Shown: in pieces, positions 28,776 to 37,653 of the stretch | How the letters are laid out: each line of letters begins with the position of its first letter | Position numbering within the stretch: position 1 is the stretch's first letter | DNA from: Streptomyces calvus | Lineage (GTDB): Bacteria > Actinomycetota > Actinomycetes > Streptomycetales > Streptomycetaceae | DNA length: 64,000 nucleotides | Direction: 5' to 3' | Assembly: GCF_006782915.1 (NCBI RefSeq) | Contig: NZ_VCNP01000030.1 | Span: 122,219-186,218, forward strand | Program-made: the position numbers and the translations under genes | Notes under the pieces: generated by a model | What the model saw: only the letters and a program-made list of their open reading frames with translations | Database searches by the model: none | Told to the model about the DNA's origin: nothing

Positions 28776-29792
28776 ATGAAGCTTCGCCGCGCCATGGCAG
28801 CAGCGGCCGCGACGGCAGTGATCGCCCCCGTCGCCCTTCTCGCGGCCCCCGCCGCGTACGCGACCGACACCGTGCCCGCGACGAGCACCTCCACGGACGC
28901 TCCGGCCACGGGCACGCCCGGCCCGTCCGGCTCTCCGTCCGCGCCCGAGTCGACGGAGTCGACGGACGCGCCCGCCCCGGGCGGCGAGGACCAGTCGAGC
29001 GCTCCGTCGACCGGCGCGCCCACCACCTCGGCGCCGGCTCCGTCCACGTCGGCCCCGTCGTCGTCCGCGCCCGCGCCGACCACGTCGGCGCCGGAGGACG
29101 AGGACACCGAGTCCCCGGTCCCGATGCCGCCGCTGTGCGAGGACCTCAAGGTCGACGTCAGCGTCGACGGCCTGCCCGGCAAGATCTCCGCCGACGGCAA
29201 GTGGCGCGAGTTCTCGCTGAACGTGCTGAACAACTCCGACTCCGTCCTGAAGGACCTGGACTTCCTCGCCGGCGCCTCTGCCGACGCGGACGGCTGGGAG
29301 CTCTTCGAGATGGAGGAGATCAAGCTCCAGGCCTACGACCCCGACGCCAAGGCGTGGGACACCCTCGACGAGGGTGGGGAGGCGCTGGGCTACGTCGGCT
29401 ACACGCCCGAGCTGGAGCCGGACTACGAGGTCAGCATCCCCATGCGGATCATGGTGACGAAGGCCGCTCCGATCGGCGCCGGGTTCTCGTTCGGCGCGAC
29501 GGTCTACAGCGACGCCGAGTCGGACTGCCTCGGCTACGGCTACGGGTCGTACAAGTTCCAGATCGTGGCCCCCGGCACCAAGACGGACGGCACCAAGCCG
29601 CAGGAAGGCGGCAAGGCCCCCGTCACGGACAAGAAGCCGAGCGCCAACACCCCCGAGGTGACCGGCAGCCTCGCCGAGACCGGTTCCAACTCCGCCCTGC
29701 CGATGATCGGCATGGTCGGTGCCGCCGCCGTCGTGGCCGGTGCCGGTGCGGTGTTCGTGGTGCGCCGCCGCAAGGCCGGTGCCGAGGCGTAA
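28776..29792 (+). CDS. Sortase-anchored surface protein (LAETG)
   Basis: A 338-residue secreted protein with an Ala-rich signal peptide (cleavage near AYATD), then a ~90-residue Ser/Thr/Pro/Ala stalk, a central domain of about 150 residues (124-275), and a C-terminal sorting signal. The signal is LAETG at 299-303, followed by a hydrophobic helix and RRRKAG. LAxTG is the motif used by class E sortases of Streptomyces, so the protein is expected to be covalently attached to peptidoglycan. The ATG at 28776 begins a standard signal sequence. The function of the central domain is unknown; its two Cys may pair. Confidence 0.88.
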   Translation: MKLRRAMAAAAATAVIAPVALLAAPAAYATDTVPATSTSTDAPATGTPGPSGSPSAPESTESTDAPAPGGEDQSSAPSTGAPTTSAPAPSTSAPSSSAPAPTTSAPEDEDTESPVPMPPLCEDLKVDVSVDGLPGKISADGKWREFSLNVLNNSDSVLKDLDFLAGASADADGWELFEMEEIKLQAYDPDAKAWDTLDEGGEALGYVGYTPELEPDYEVSIPMRIMVTKAAPIGAGFSFGATVYSDAESDCLGYGYGSYKFQIVAPGTKTDGTKPQEGGKAPVTDKKPSANTPEVTGSLAETGSNSALPMIGMVGAAAVVAGAGAVFVVRRRKAGAEA

Positions 29793-29827
29793 CCACGCCT
29801 GACCGCGCCCGGCGCGCGGCAGCACGA

Positions 29828-29882
29828 GGACAAGAGAAAGGACCTGAGCTCGGAGGGGGGCACAGGTCCTTTTCTCTTGTCC
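29828..29882. terminator. Strong bidirectional terminator
   Basis: A ~19-bp stem with one bulged A (29828-29846 with 29863-29882) contains A-rich and T-rich arms, giving T-runs on both strands. It lies between the convergent LAETG and GMC oxidoreductase genes. Confidence 0.85.
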
Positions 29883-29910
29883 GCTTCTTCGACGGCACCG
29901 TCCGTCCCGT

Positions 29911-31728
29911 CTACTTCTTCGGCGGCACCGCCGGCATTCCGAGGAACGGCAGCTTCAGCGCGCCGAACGCGTCCGCCGGGACCGCCGGCGCCTTCGGCTC
30001 GACCGGCTTCAGACGCCGGTAGTCCGCTCCCTGCTCCGGGCGCGGATCGGCCTCGCCCTTGTTGGGCCAGTACGACATCGCCCGTTCGGCCTGCGCCGTG
30101 ATGGTCAGGGACGGGTTGACCCCGAGGTTCGCCGAGACGGCGGCGCCGTCCACGACGGATATGCCGGGGTGGCCGTAGAGGCGGTGGTACGGGTCGATCA
30201 CGCCGGTCTCGCGGGAGGAGCCGATCGGGCAGCCGCCCAGGAAGTGCGCGGTCAGCGGCATGCCCGCCAGCTCACCGATGTTGGATCCGGCGAAACCGTT
30301 GATCTCGGCCGCCAGTGCCGAGGCGCCGTCCGTGGCCGCCTTGATCTGCTTGGGGTTGGGGGTGCCGTGGCCCTGCCGGGCGGTGAGCAGCCCCCGGCCG
30401 ACACCGGACGGCTTGAGGTACGTCGTCAGGGAGTTGTCCAGCGACTGCATGACCAGGCCGATGATGGTCCGCTCCGACCAGCGCCGGTTGGAGAGGGACC
30501 GGAGCAGCAGCCAGGGGTGCCGTGCCGCGTTGCCGAGCCAGCCCAGTACCCGGGCCGCACCCGAACCGCCGCCCGCGTACGGCACCTGGAGGATGGACAG
30601 CCCGCCCATCGAGTTGGAGCCCTTGCCGTAGCGGACGGGTTCGATGTGGGTGTTCTCGTCCGGGTGGATGGAGGACGTGATGGCGACACCGCGCGTGAAG
30701 TCGGCCCTCGGCGCACCGGTGGCCTTGCGGTAGCGGCGGTTGTCGGTCTGGGCGCCGACGAGGGCTTCGGAGTTGGTGCGGGTCAGCTCGCCCAGCCGCT
30801 CCGAGAGGTGCGGCAGTTGGCCGCCGGCCCGCATGCGGTGCAGCAGCGTCTGGGTGCCGTACGTGCCGGCGGCCAGCACCACCCGGCGGGCGCGGAACGT
30901 GCGGCCCCCGCCCTTGCGCCGGTTGCCGGTGGGCAGCGTGGCGACGGCGTAGCCGCCCTGTGAGTCCTCCGTCACCGACACCACCGTCGTCATGGGGTGG
31001 ACGACGGCGCCCGCCTTCTCGGCGAGGTGGAGGTAGTTCTCGTTGAGGGTGTTCTTCGCGCCGTGCCGGCAGCCGGTCATGCACTCGCCGCACTCGGCAC
31101 AGGCCCGGCGGGCGGGCCCGGCCCCGCCGAAGTAGGGGTCGGGCACCTCCTGCCCGGGCTTCGCCTTCACCGAGCCGTCGGCGTCCTCGCCGTCGCCGAA
31201 GAAGACACCGACCGGGGCCAGGTGGAACGTGTCACCCACGCCCATCCGCTCGGCCACCGCCTTCAGGTGCACGTCCGACGGGGTCATCGTCGGGTTGAGC
31301 CGTACGCCGAGCATGCGCCGCGCCTGGTCGTAGTAGGGCGCCAGCTCGTCCTGCCAGTCGGTGATGTGCCCCCACTGCGGGTCCTCGAAGAACGGCTTGG
31401 GCGGTACGTAGAGGGTGTTGGCGTAGTTGAGGGAGCCGCCGCCGACGCCCGCGCCCGCCAGGACCATGACGTTGCCGAGCAGATGGATGCGCTGGATGCC
31501 GTACATGCCGAGCCTGGGCGCCCACAGGTAGTTCTTCAGGTCCCAGGAGTTCTTCGGCAGGGTCTCGCGGGTGAAGCGGCGGCCCGCCTCCAGGACGCCG
31601 ACGCGGTAGCCCTTCTCGGTCAGCCGGAGCGCCGAGACGGAGCCGCCGAAGCCGGAGCCGACGACGATGACGTCGTAGTCGTATGCGGAATCGTCGTCCG
31701 GTTCGGGGACGGAGTTCTCCTGTGACAC
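29911..31728 (-). CDS. GMC-family FAD oxidoreductase (cholesterol oxidase-like) with a Cys cluster
   Basis: A 605-residue flavoprotein. The N-terminal dinucleotide fold is VVGSGFGG (22-29), and AGAGVGGGSLNYAN is the GMC substrate/FAD segment. The C-terminal GMC domain has HFLGGCPIG and NLGVNPSLTITAQAERA. Around residues 210-220 a CxxCxxCxxxC cluster is followed by RHGAKNT, as in ferredoxins and in some cholesterol-oxidase-like proteins. It starts at GTG 31728 with GAGGAG 7 nt upstream. It probably oxidises a sterol or other alcohol. The aldehyde dehydrogenase gene 49 bp upstream is co-transcribed, suggesting an alcohol-to-aldehyde-to-acid pathway. Confidence 0.88.
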   Translation of the reverse strand: MSQENSVPEPDDDSAYDYDVIVVGSGFGGSVSALRLTEKGYRVGVLEAGRRFTRETLPKNSWDLKNYLWAPRLGMYGIQRIHLLGNVMVLAGAGVGGGSLNYANTLYVPPKPFFEDPQWGHITDWQDELAPYYDQARRMLGVRLNPTMTPSDVHLKAVAERMGVGDTFHLAPVGVFFGDGEDADGSVKAKPGQEVPDPYFGGAGPARRACAECGECMTGCRHGAKNTLNENYLHLAEKAGAVVHPMTTVVSVTEDSQGGYAVATLPTGNRRKGGGRTFRARRVVLAAGTYGTQTLLHRMRAGGQLPHLSERLGELTRTNSEALVGAQTDNRRYRKATGAPRADFTRGVAITSSIHPDENTHIEPVRYGKGSNSMGGLSILQVPYAGGGSGAARVLGWLGNAARHPWLLLRSLSNRRWSERTIIGLVMQSLDNSLTTYLKPSGVGRGLLTARQGHGTPNPKQIKAATDGASALAAEINGFAGSNIGELAGMPLTAHFLGGCPIGSSRETGVIDPYHRLYGHPGISVVDGAAVSANLGVNPSLTITAQAERAMSYWPNKGEADPRPEQGADYRRLKPVEPKAPAVPADAFGALKLPFLGMPAVPPKK

Positions 31729-31777
31729 GTGCTCTCCTCGTCGAAAGCTGTGGGTCCGGTGCCGGGTCGGCGCTGTC

Positions 31778-33391
31778 TCAGCGGAAACGGAATGCCTTCA
31801 TCAGGCGCAGGCTCCGGCTCATGAACGCCGCGTACGTCGCGTCGTCCATGCCGAGCGAGGGAGCCATCGGCAGCAGCCGCTGGTGGGCGACCGTCTGTGC
31901 CTCGGTGTACTTGAGGATGCCCTCGGCGCCGTGCCGGCGGCCGAGACCGGAGTCCTTCATGCCGCCCATCGGCGACTGGACACTGCCGTACGCGGGCGCG
32001 TACCCCTCGTTGATGTTGACCGTTCCGGTGCGCAGCCGGGCGGCGAGGGCGCGGCCGCGCCGGGCGTCCTTCGTCCAGACCGAGGAGTTCAGGCCGTACG
32101 GGGTGGAGTTGGCGCGCTCCACGACCTCGTCGTCGGACGAGAACCGGTAGACGGACACGACCGGGCCGAACGTCTCCTCCGAGCAGACGCTCATCGGCGC
32201 CTCGACACCGTCGAGGATGGTCGGCTCGTAGAAGTAGGGGCCGATGTCCGGGCGGGCGGTGCCGCCGGCGAGCACCTTGGCGCCCTTGGCGACGGCGTCC
32301 TCCACGTGCCGGGTGACGGCGGTCAGCTGGCGTTCGCCGACCAGTGAGCCCATGTCGGCGCCGTAGGCCAGGGACGCGCCGAGGCGGATCGCCTTCGTGC
32401 GGGCGGTGAAGCGCTCCAGGAAGGCGTCCGCGACCGCTTCGTGGACGTACAGCCGCTCGATGGAGATGCACAGCTGGCCCGCGGAGGAGAAGCAGGCGCG
32501 GACCGCACCCGCGGCGGCCTTGTCCAGGTCGGCGTCCTCCAGCACCAGCATGGCGTTCTTGCCGCCGAGTTCCAGGGAGACGCCGACCAGCCGGGCCGCG
32601 GCACCCTGGGCGACCTCCCGGCCGGTGCGGGTGGAACCGGTGAAGGAGACGTAGTCGGCGTGCTTGACGACCTCGGGGCCGACCACCGGGCCCTCGCCGA
32701 GGACGATCTGGAAGACGTCGGCGGGCAGCCCTGCCTCGATGAGCAGGTCACGGGCCCACAGCGCGGTCAGGCAGGTCTCCGTGTCCGGCTTCATCACGAC
32801 GGCGTTGCCCGCGACGAACGCGGGGAGCGCGTCACCGACGGACAGTTCGAGGGGGTAGTTCCAGGGGGCGATCTGGCCGACGACACCGCGCGGGTGGCGC
32901 AGTTCGGTGACCTTCGTCAGGGTCGGCATGGCGCCCGCGTGCCGCTTGGGTCCCAGGTAGGCGGCGGCCCGGCGGCCGTAGTGACGGGCGGCGACGGCGA
33001 CGGCCTGCACCTCCTCGTGGGCGTGCAGCCGGGCCTTGCCCGTCTCCAGCTGGATCAGGTCCAGGACCTCGGCCTGGCGCTCCAGCACCAGGTCGTGGAA
33101 GCGGAGCAGTACGGCGGCGCGCCGGCGCACCGGGATCTGCGCCCACACGGTCTGGGCGGCACGGGCAGTCTCGAAGGCCCGCGCCACGTCCTCGGGCGTC
33201 GACTCGGGCAGGTCGGCCAGCTTCTCACCGGTGAACGGCGTGTGGTTGGCGGTCCGTCCGGAGCCGACCACGCCCTTGGTGAGCTGCGCGACCAGCTCCG
33301 GCGTGACCACGTCGGCGGCGGTACGGGCACCCGCCGGGGCGGGGGCGAGAGGGTTGGTGCCGGTCGTTTGCCGGGTCTGCGCGTCCGTCAT
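31778..33391 (-). CDS. gabD: Succinate-semialdehyde dehydrogenase (NADP-type)
   Basis: A 537-residue aldehyde dehydrogenase. The catalytic pair is E274 (LELGGKN) and C308 (GQLCIS), with APWNYPLE near 175-182 and FTGSTRTG near 250-257 in the cofactor site. It matches the succinic-semialdehyde branch rather than betaine aldehyde dehydrogenases, but the true substrate may be the product of the adjacent GMC oxidase. The ATG at 33391 lies 135 bp after the last kinase gene. It is the first gene of an apparent two-gene operon. Confidence 0.88.
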   Translation of the reverse strand: MTDAQTRQTTGTNPLAPAPAGARTAADVVTPELVAQLTKGVVGSGRTANHTPFTGEKLADLPESTPEDVARAFETARAAQTVWAQIPVRRRAAVLLRFHDLVLERQAEVLDLIQLETGKARLHAHEEVQAVAVAARHYGRRAAAYLGPKRHAGAMPTLTKVTELRHPRGVVGQIAPWNYPLELSVGDALPAFVAGNAVVMKPDTETCLTALWARDLLIEAGLPADVFQIVLGEGPVVGPEVVKHADYVSFTGSTRTGREVAQGAAARLVGVSLELGGKNAMLVLEDADLDKAAAGAVRACFSSAGQLCISIERLYVHEAVADAFLERFTARTKAIRLGASLAYGADMGSLVGERQLTAVTRHVEDAVAKGAKVLAGGTARPDIGPYFYEPTILDGVEAPMSVCSEETFGPVVSVYRFSSDDEVVERANSTPYGLNSSVWTKDARRGRALAARLRTGTVNINEGYAPAYGSVQSPMGGMKDSGLGRRHGAEGILKYTEAQTVAHQRLLPMAPSLGMDDATYAAFMSRSLRLMKAFRFR

Positions 33392-33526
33392 GAGGCGCAG
33401 AGTATGACGGGGCGGGAACTTTGTGTACCCGTCGGTAACAGATTCACGCAGCGCTCACACATCGCCAGTGAACGCTGGCAACAAACCGCCTGATCAGCGC
33501 GTTGACGGACGACGGGCGGCCGTTCG

Positions 33527-35605
33527 CTACGTTCCGATCTCGAGCCGGTCACGAGCGCCCTTGAACACCGTCGTGCCCTGTTTCTCCAGCGGCGTGCCCT
33601 TCGGCATGTCGACGCGCAGTTCGTACATCGCGCCGTCGTCGGTGCGGATCATCAGCTGCATGACCCGGGTGGGTGTGCCGTCCATGCCCCAGGTGGTGTC
33701 GGCCAGCACGGCGTCGTGGCCGCGGAAGCTGGTGGGGGTGTACTGCGTGCGCGCGTCCCCGTCGTAGCCGTCCCAGGTCTCGTGCGCCGCCCGCGCCCGG
33801 CCCATCGGAGTACCGGGGGCCGTGTCCCACTGGGTCAGGCGGACGCTGACGCCGCCGTCGGACTCGTAGACCACCAGCCGGGAGGCGTCCTTCGCGCCGC
33901 CCTGCCGGGCGAACTCCTCGTATCCGGGCGGGAGGGAGAGGACGGCATCCAGGGCGGGTTCGCGGTGCGCGGCCCAGGTGGTCGATGCGGACGGGCCGGA
34001 CGGCCCGGACGAGGCGGACGGCCCGGACGATGCGGACGGCCCGGACGATGCGGTGCCGTTGGCGGTGGGCGGCGCGGTGGCGGTTGGGGCAGGAGCGGTC
34101 TTCCCCTCGTCCGGCTCTGCCCGGTGGTCCGTCCCGCCGACGGCGGTGGCGGACCAGATGCCGCCCGCGACGACGAGGGCGCTCAGGGCAGCCAGGGGGA
34201 CGGGGCGGCGGAGGAGGCGGTGCGTAAGCGGGGCGACCGGCTCACGCACCGGTACCGGTTCCTGTTCCGGTTCCGGTGCCGGTTTCTGTTCCGGTGCCGG
34301 TTTCTGTTCCGGTTCCGGTGCCGGCTCCTGTTCTTGTTCTGGCCTTGGCTCCAGCACCGGTCCCGGTTCTGACCTCGGCTCTCGGTCCGTCTCCGGCTTC
34401 GGCTCCGGCACCAGCACCGGAACCGTCTCCGACTTCGACTTCGACTCCGGCTGCGGCTCCGGCTGCGGCTGCGGCTGCTGCGGCTCCGAAGCCGGTTCCG
34501 TATCCGACGCACGTTGCAGTCCCGGTATGGGTGCGCGGTCGGGCTCACCGGCGGAGTGCAGCCGCACCGTACCGGCGTCCTCCGCCACCTCCCGCAGACG
34601 GGAGGTGTCCTGGCGCTCCGCCGCCGCTTCCTCCTCACCCGCGGCCGGCCACCGCCCCGCCGCCACCGCTTCCGTGGTCGTGACCGCTGCCGTGGCCGTG
34701 ACCGCTGCCGTGGCCGCTGCCATCGCTTCCAGGGCGGTCGCCGTCTCCTCGGCGTCCGGGCGTTCGTCGGGGTTCTTGGCCAGCAGCCGCAGGACCAACG
34801 GCCCGAGCGGCCCCGCCTTCTCCGGTGCGGGCGGGTCCGCGGTGACGATCGCGGCGAGGGTGGACTCCGGCGTCGTACGGCGGAACGGTGACCGGCCCTC
34901 GACGGCGGCGTACAGCAGGACGCCGAGGGACCACAGGTCGGAGGCGGGTCCGGCGGTACGTCCCGACATCCGCTCGGGCGCGACGAACTCCAGCGACCCG
35001 ACGAACTCCCCGGTGACCGTGCGGGATTCCTCGCCCTGGACATGGGCGATGCCGAAGTCCGTGAGGACCACCCGCCGGTGCGGCCCGAGCAGCACGTTGG
35101 CGGGTTTCACGTCACGGTGCACGATGCCCACGGCGTGCGCGGCGCGCAGGGCGCCGAGGACCGCGAGCCCGATACGGGCCGCTTCCGCGGGCGGCAGGGG
35201 GCCGCGGCGCAGCACCTCGTGCAGGGACTCGCCGCGGACGAGCTCCATGACGATCCACGGCAGTCCGCTCGTGCCGTCCGCGCCCTCCGCCGCGTCCGGT
35301 CCGTCCACCCGGACCGCTCCGTCCTCCTCCTCGACGACCACGTCGTGGATGGACACGGCGGACGGGTGGTCGACGCGGGCGGCGGCGCGGGCCTCGCGGT
35401 AGAGCCGGTGGGCGGCCCGCCGGTGGCTAGCGTCACCCGGTTCGCCCGGTAACCGGGGCTCCTTGACCGCGACTTCGCGCTCCACCCGCTCGTCGAGGGC
35501 CCGCCAGACGGTGCCCATGCCGCCGGCGCCGATGCGCTCGACCAGCCGGTAGCGTCCACCGACCAGCCGCCCCTGGGCGCCCCTTGGGCCACCGTCGTAG
35601 CTCAT
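33527..35605 (-). CDS. Membrane Ser/Thr protein kinase with Pro/Glu repeat stalk
   Basis: A 692-residue kinase. GAGGMG (26-31), AVK (K48), HRDVKPANVLL, LTDFGIA and APER are all intact, so it should be active. After the kinase domain (~20-290) comes a Glu/Ala region, then a Pro-Glu-rich stretch with repeated PEPEQKPAPEQ units (about 400-465), one transmembrane helix, a Ser/Gly linker and a ~150-residue extracellular domain. There are no PASTA repeats. The inserted acidic block VVVEEEDGAVRVDGPDAAEG in the N-lobe is unusual. It is the last kinase of the array; ligand and targets are unknown. Confidence 0.9.
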   Translation of the reverse strand: MSYDGGPRGAQGRLVGGRYRLVERIGAGGMGTVWRALDERVEREVAVKEPRLPGEPGDASHRRAAHRLYREARAAARVDHPSAVSIHDVVVEEEDGAVRVDGPDAAEGADGTSGLPWIVMELVRGESLHEVLRRGPLPPAEAARIGLAVLGALRAAHAVGIVHRDVKPANVLLGPHRRVVLTDFGIAHVQGEESRTVTGEFVGSLEFVAPERMSGRTAGPASDLWSLGVLLYAAVEGRSPFRRTTPESTLAAIVTADPPAPEKAGPLGPLVLRLLAKNPDERPDAEETATALEAMAAATAAVTATAAVTTTEAVAAGRWPAAGEEEAAAERQDTSRLREVAEDAGTVRLHSAGEPDRAPIPGLQRASDTEPASEPQQPQPQPEPQPESKSKSETVPVLVPEPKPETDREPRSEPGPVLEPRPEQEQEPAPEPEQKPAPEQKPAPEPEQEPVPVREPVAPLTHRLLRRPVPLAALSALVVAGGIWSATAVGGTDHRAEPDEGKTAPAPTATAPPTANGTASSGPSASSGPSASSGPSGPSASTTWAAHREPALDAVLSLPPGYEEFARQGGAKDASRLVVYESDGGVSVRLTQWDTAPGTPMGRARAAHETWDGYDGDARTQYTPTSFRGHDAVLADTTWGMDGTPTRVMQLMIRTDDGAMYELRVDMPKGTPLEKQGTTVFKGARDRLEIGT

Positions 35606-35669
35606 GACCCATGAGTACCGTGCGGGCCGCGCCGTTGTCGACGCGTATCCCCGTGCCGACATCGCCGGT

Positions 35670-37460
35670 TCAGAGCTTGTGGACGTCCCACGTCTCGAAG
35701 ACCGTACGGGCGATGTCGCGGCCGTCCTCCGCGAAGTAGCCCTTGCCCGGGTACACGACCCAGAGCCGGTACATGTCGCCGTCCTTGTTCCGGTAGTACC
35801 TGACCTGCGCCTCGCGCACCAGCGGTGTCGGCCCGTCGCTCGTCGTGTAGACGATGGTGTTGGTGGCGGCCTCGCGGTCCTTGTACGTGGTCTCGCGGGG
35901 GCGGCCCTTGGGCGCCGGCGTGTCGGCGATGCCCCAGCTGTACTCGCCGTCCCGGAGCTCTTCCCACTCCGCGAAGGCGCGTTCGGTCGCCGAGGCCTCG
36001 ATCTCGCCGTCCACGTCCTCGGCCTTGAGGTCGCGGTCGGCCTCGATCCGCACCATGCCGCTCGGGTCGGTGAAGGACACGACGGTGCCGTCCGAGTCCT
36101 CGGCGGGCCCGTCCTTCACGAAGCCCTCCGGCACCGCGAGGGCCACACCCACCCGGTCTCCGAGGTCGTGCTTCGTCCAGCCCCCCGGCAGCGGCCCGGC
36201 GAACGGGTCCGCGATCGTCAGGTACGCCGCCACCGCCCCCGCGACCACCGCCGCGCCCAGCCCGATCAGCGTTCTGCGGCCGAGCCGGACGCCCTTGCCG
36301 CCGGCGCCGTGGACGGGAAGCGGGCCGGCCTGCGTGGGCTGCGGGACGGGCGGGTTCGCGGCCGCCTCCAGCGCGGCGCGGGTCTGCGCGGCGTTCGGAC
36401 GGCGCGCCGGGTCCTTCTGCAGCAGACCGGTGATGAGGTCGGCCAGCGGTCCCTGCGCGGAGGCGGGCGGTGCCGGCACGGAGTTGAGGACGGACTGCAG
36501 GGTGGCGGGTGTGTTGCTGCGGCGGAACGGCGAGACGCCCTCCGTCGCCGCGTACAGCACCACACCGAGCGACCACAGGTCGGAGGCGGGGCCGGGGCGC
36601 TGGCCAAGCACCCGTTCCGGAGCGATGTATTCGGGCGAGCCGACGAAGCCGCCGGTGTCGGTGAGGTTGGTCTCGCCCTCGATCTGGGCGATGCCGAAGT
36701 CGGTGAGGACGACCCGGTCGTGGCGGCCGAGCAGCACGTTGTCCGGTTTCACGTCCCGGTGCAGGATGCCCGCCGCGTGCGCGGCCTCCAGCGCGCCGAG
36801 CACCTCCAGGCCGACCCTGGCCGCTTCGCGCGCGGACAGCGTGCCCTCCTCCTGGAGTACGGCGCCCAGCGGACGGCCCCGCACCAGCTCCATCACGATC
36901 CACGGCCGGCCGTCCACCACCGCGACGTCGTGGACGTTGACCACCGCGGGATGGTCGAGCCGGGCGGCGGCACGGGCCTCGCGGCGCATTCGCTCGAAGA
37001 CGTTGGAACGTTCGCGATCGGGAAGATGCTCCGGGACGCGAGGCTCCTTGACGGCGACCTCGCGGTCCACCGTCTCGTCCTGGGCCCGCCACACCGTGCC
37101 CATGCCGCCGTGCCCGAGCCTGGCGATCAGCCGGTACCGTCCGGCGATCAGCCGCCCGGCGCCGGGGTCGGCATCCGGGGCCTGCACCTCGTAGCCGTCC
37201 GGACCGGCATGGGCCTGGGGCCGGTGCGGGTCGGCATGCGTCCGGGGCCTGTTCGGGTCGGCATGCGCCCGGGGCCTGTTCGGGTCGGTCTGCGGCGGGT
37301 GCGGGGATGGGTGCGGTGGCTGCGACGGGACCGCCCGGGTCGGCGTCGCGTACGGGTTTCCGGGGTGCGGGACGGCCGCGGGCGGATTCGGGTTCGGTGG
37401 TTGCAGGCCGAAACTTGTTGGCTCGTCGGCCCCGTTGTGGGCTCCCCCGTTGCTGCTCAT
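35670..37460 (-). CDS. Membrane Ser/Thr protein kinase
   Basis: A 596-residue kinase with all catalytic motifs: GHGGMG (116-121), K138, HRDVKPDNVLL, LTDFGIAQ and APER. A ~100-residue N-terminal extension, which most neighbours lack, contains four copies of a DPNRPRAHA-type nonapeptide (59-85). A transmembrane helix follows the kinase domain (LIGLGAAVVAGAVAAYL), and the C-terminal ~190 residues are extracellular. The start ATG at 37460 follows GGATGAACC. It belongs to the cluster that in S. coelicolor (SCO4775-4779, pkaD/H/I/J) has been linked to spore-wall synthesis; individual correspondence is uncertain. Confidence 0.9.
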   Translation of the reverse strand: MSSNGGAHNGADEPTSFGLQPPNPNPPAAVPHPGNPYATPTRAVPSQPPHPSPHPPQTDPNRPRAHADPNRPRTHADPHRPQAHAGPDGYEVQAPDADPGAGRLIAGRYRLIARLGHGGMGTVWRAQDETVDREVAVKEPRVPEHLPDRERSNVFERMRREARAAARLDHPAVVNVHDVAVVDGRPWIVMELVRGRPLGAVLQEEGTLSAREAARVGLEVLGALEAAHAAGILHRDVKPDNVLLGRHDRVVLTDFGIAQIEGETNLTDTGGFVGSPEYIAPERVLGQRPGPASDLWSLGVVLYAATEGVSPFRRSNTPATLQSVLNSVPAPPASAQGPLADLITGLLQKDPARRPNAAQTRAALEAAANPPVPQPTQAGPLPVHGAGGKGVRLGRRTLIGLGAAVVAGAVAAYLTIADPFAGPLPGGWTKHDLGDRVGVALAVPEGFVKDGPAEDSDGTVVSFTDPSGMVRIEADRDLKAEDVDGEIEASATERAFAEWEELRDGEYSWGIADTPAPKGRPRETTYKDREAATNTIVYTTSDGPTPLVREAQVRYYRNKDGDMYRLWVVYPGKGYFAEDGRDIARTVFETWDVHKL

Positions 37461-37653
37461 GGTTCATCCATATCGCGACCGGCCCTCAGGCAGCCACCTC
37501 GGGCGCCGACCGGTCACAGACCCGTGACCCACGCCGGGACTTTCCTCCCGTTTGTCGGCTGTGCAGCGGCGGCGCGAAGGCGGAGGCGATGGTGGTGTGG
37601 CGGCCGTGGCGCCGGCCGTGGCAGCGCTCGGGATACGGGTTACGGGTCACGGG

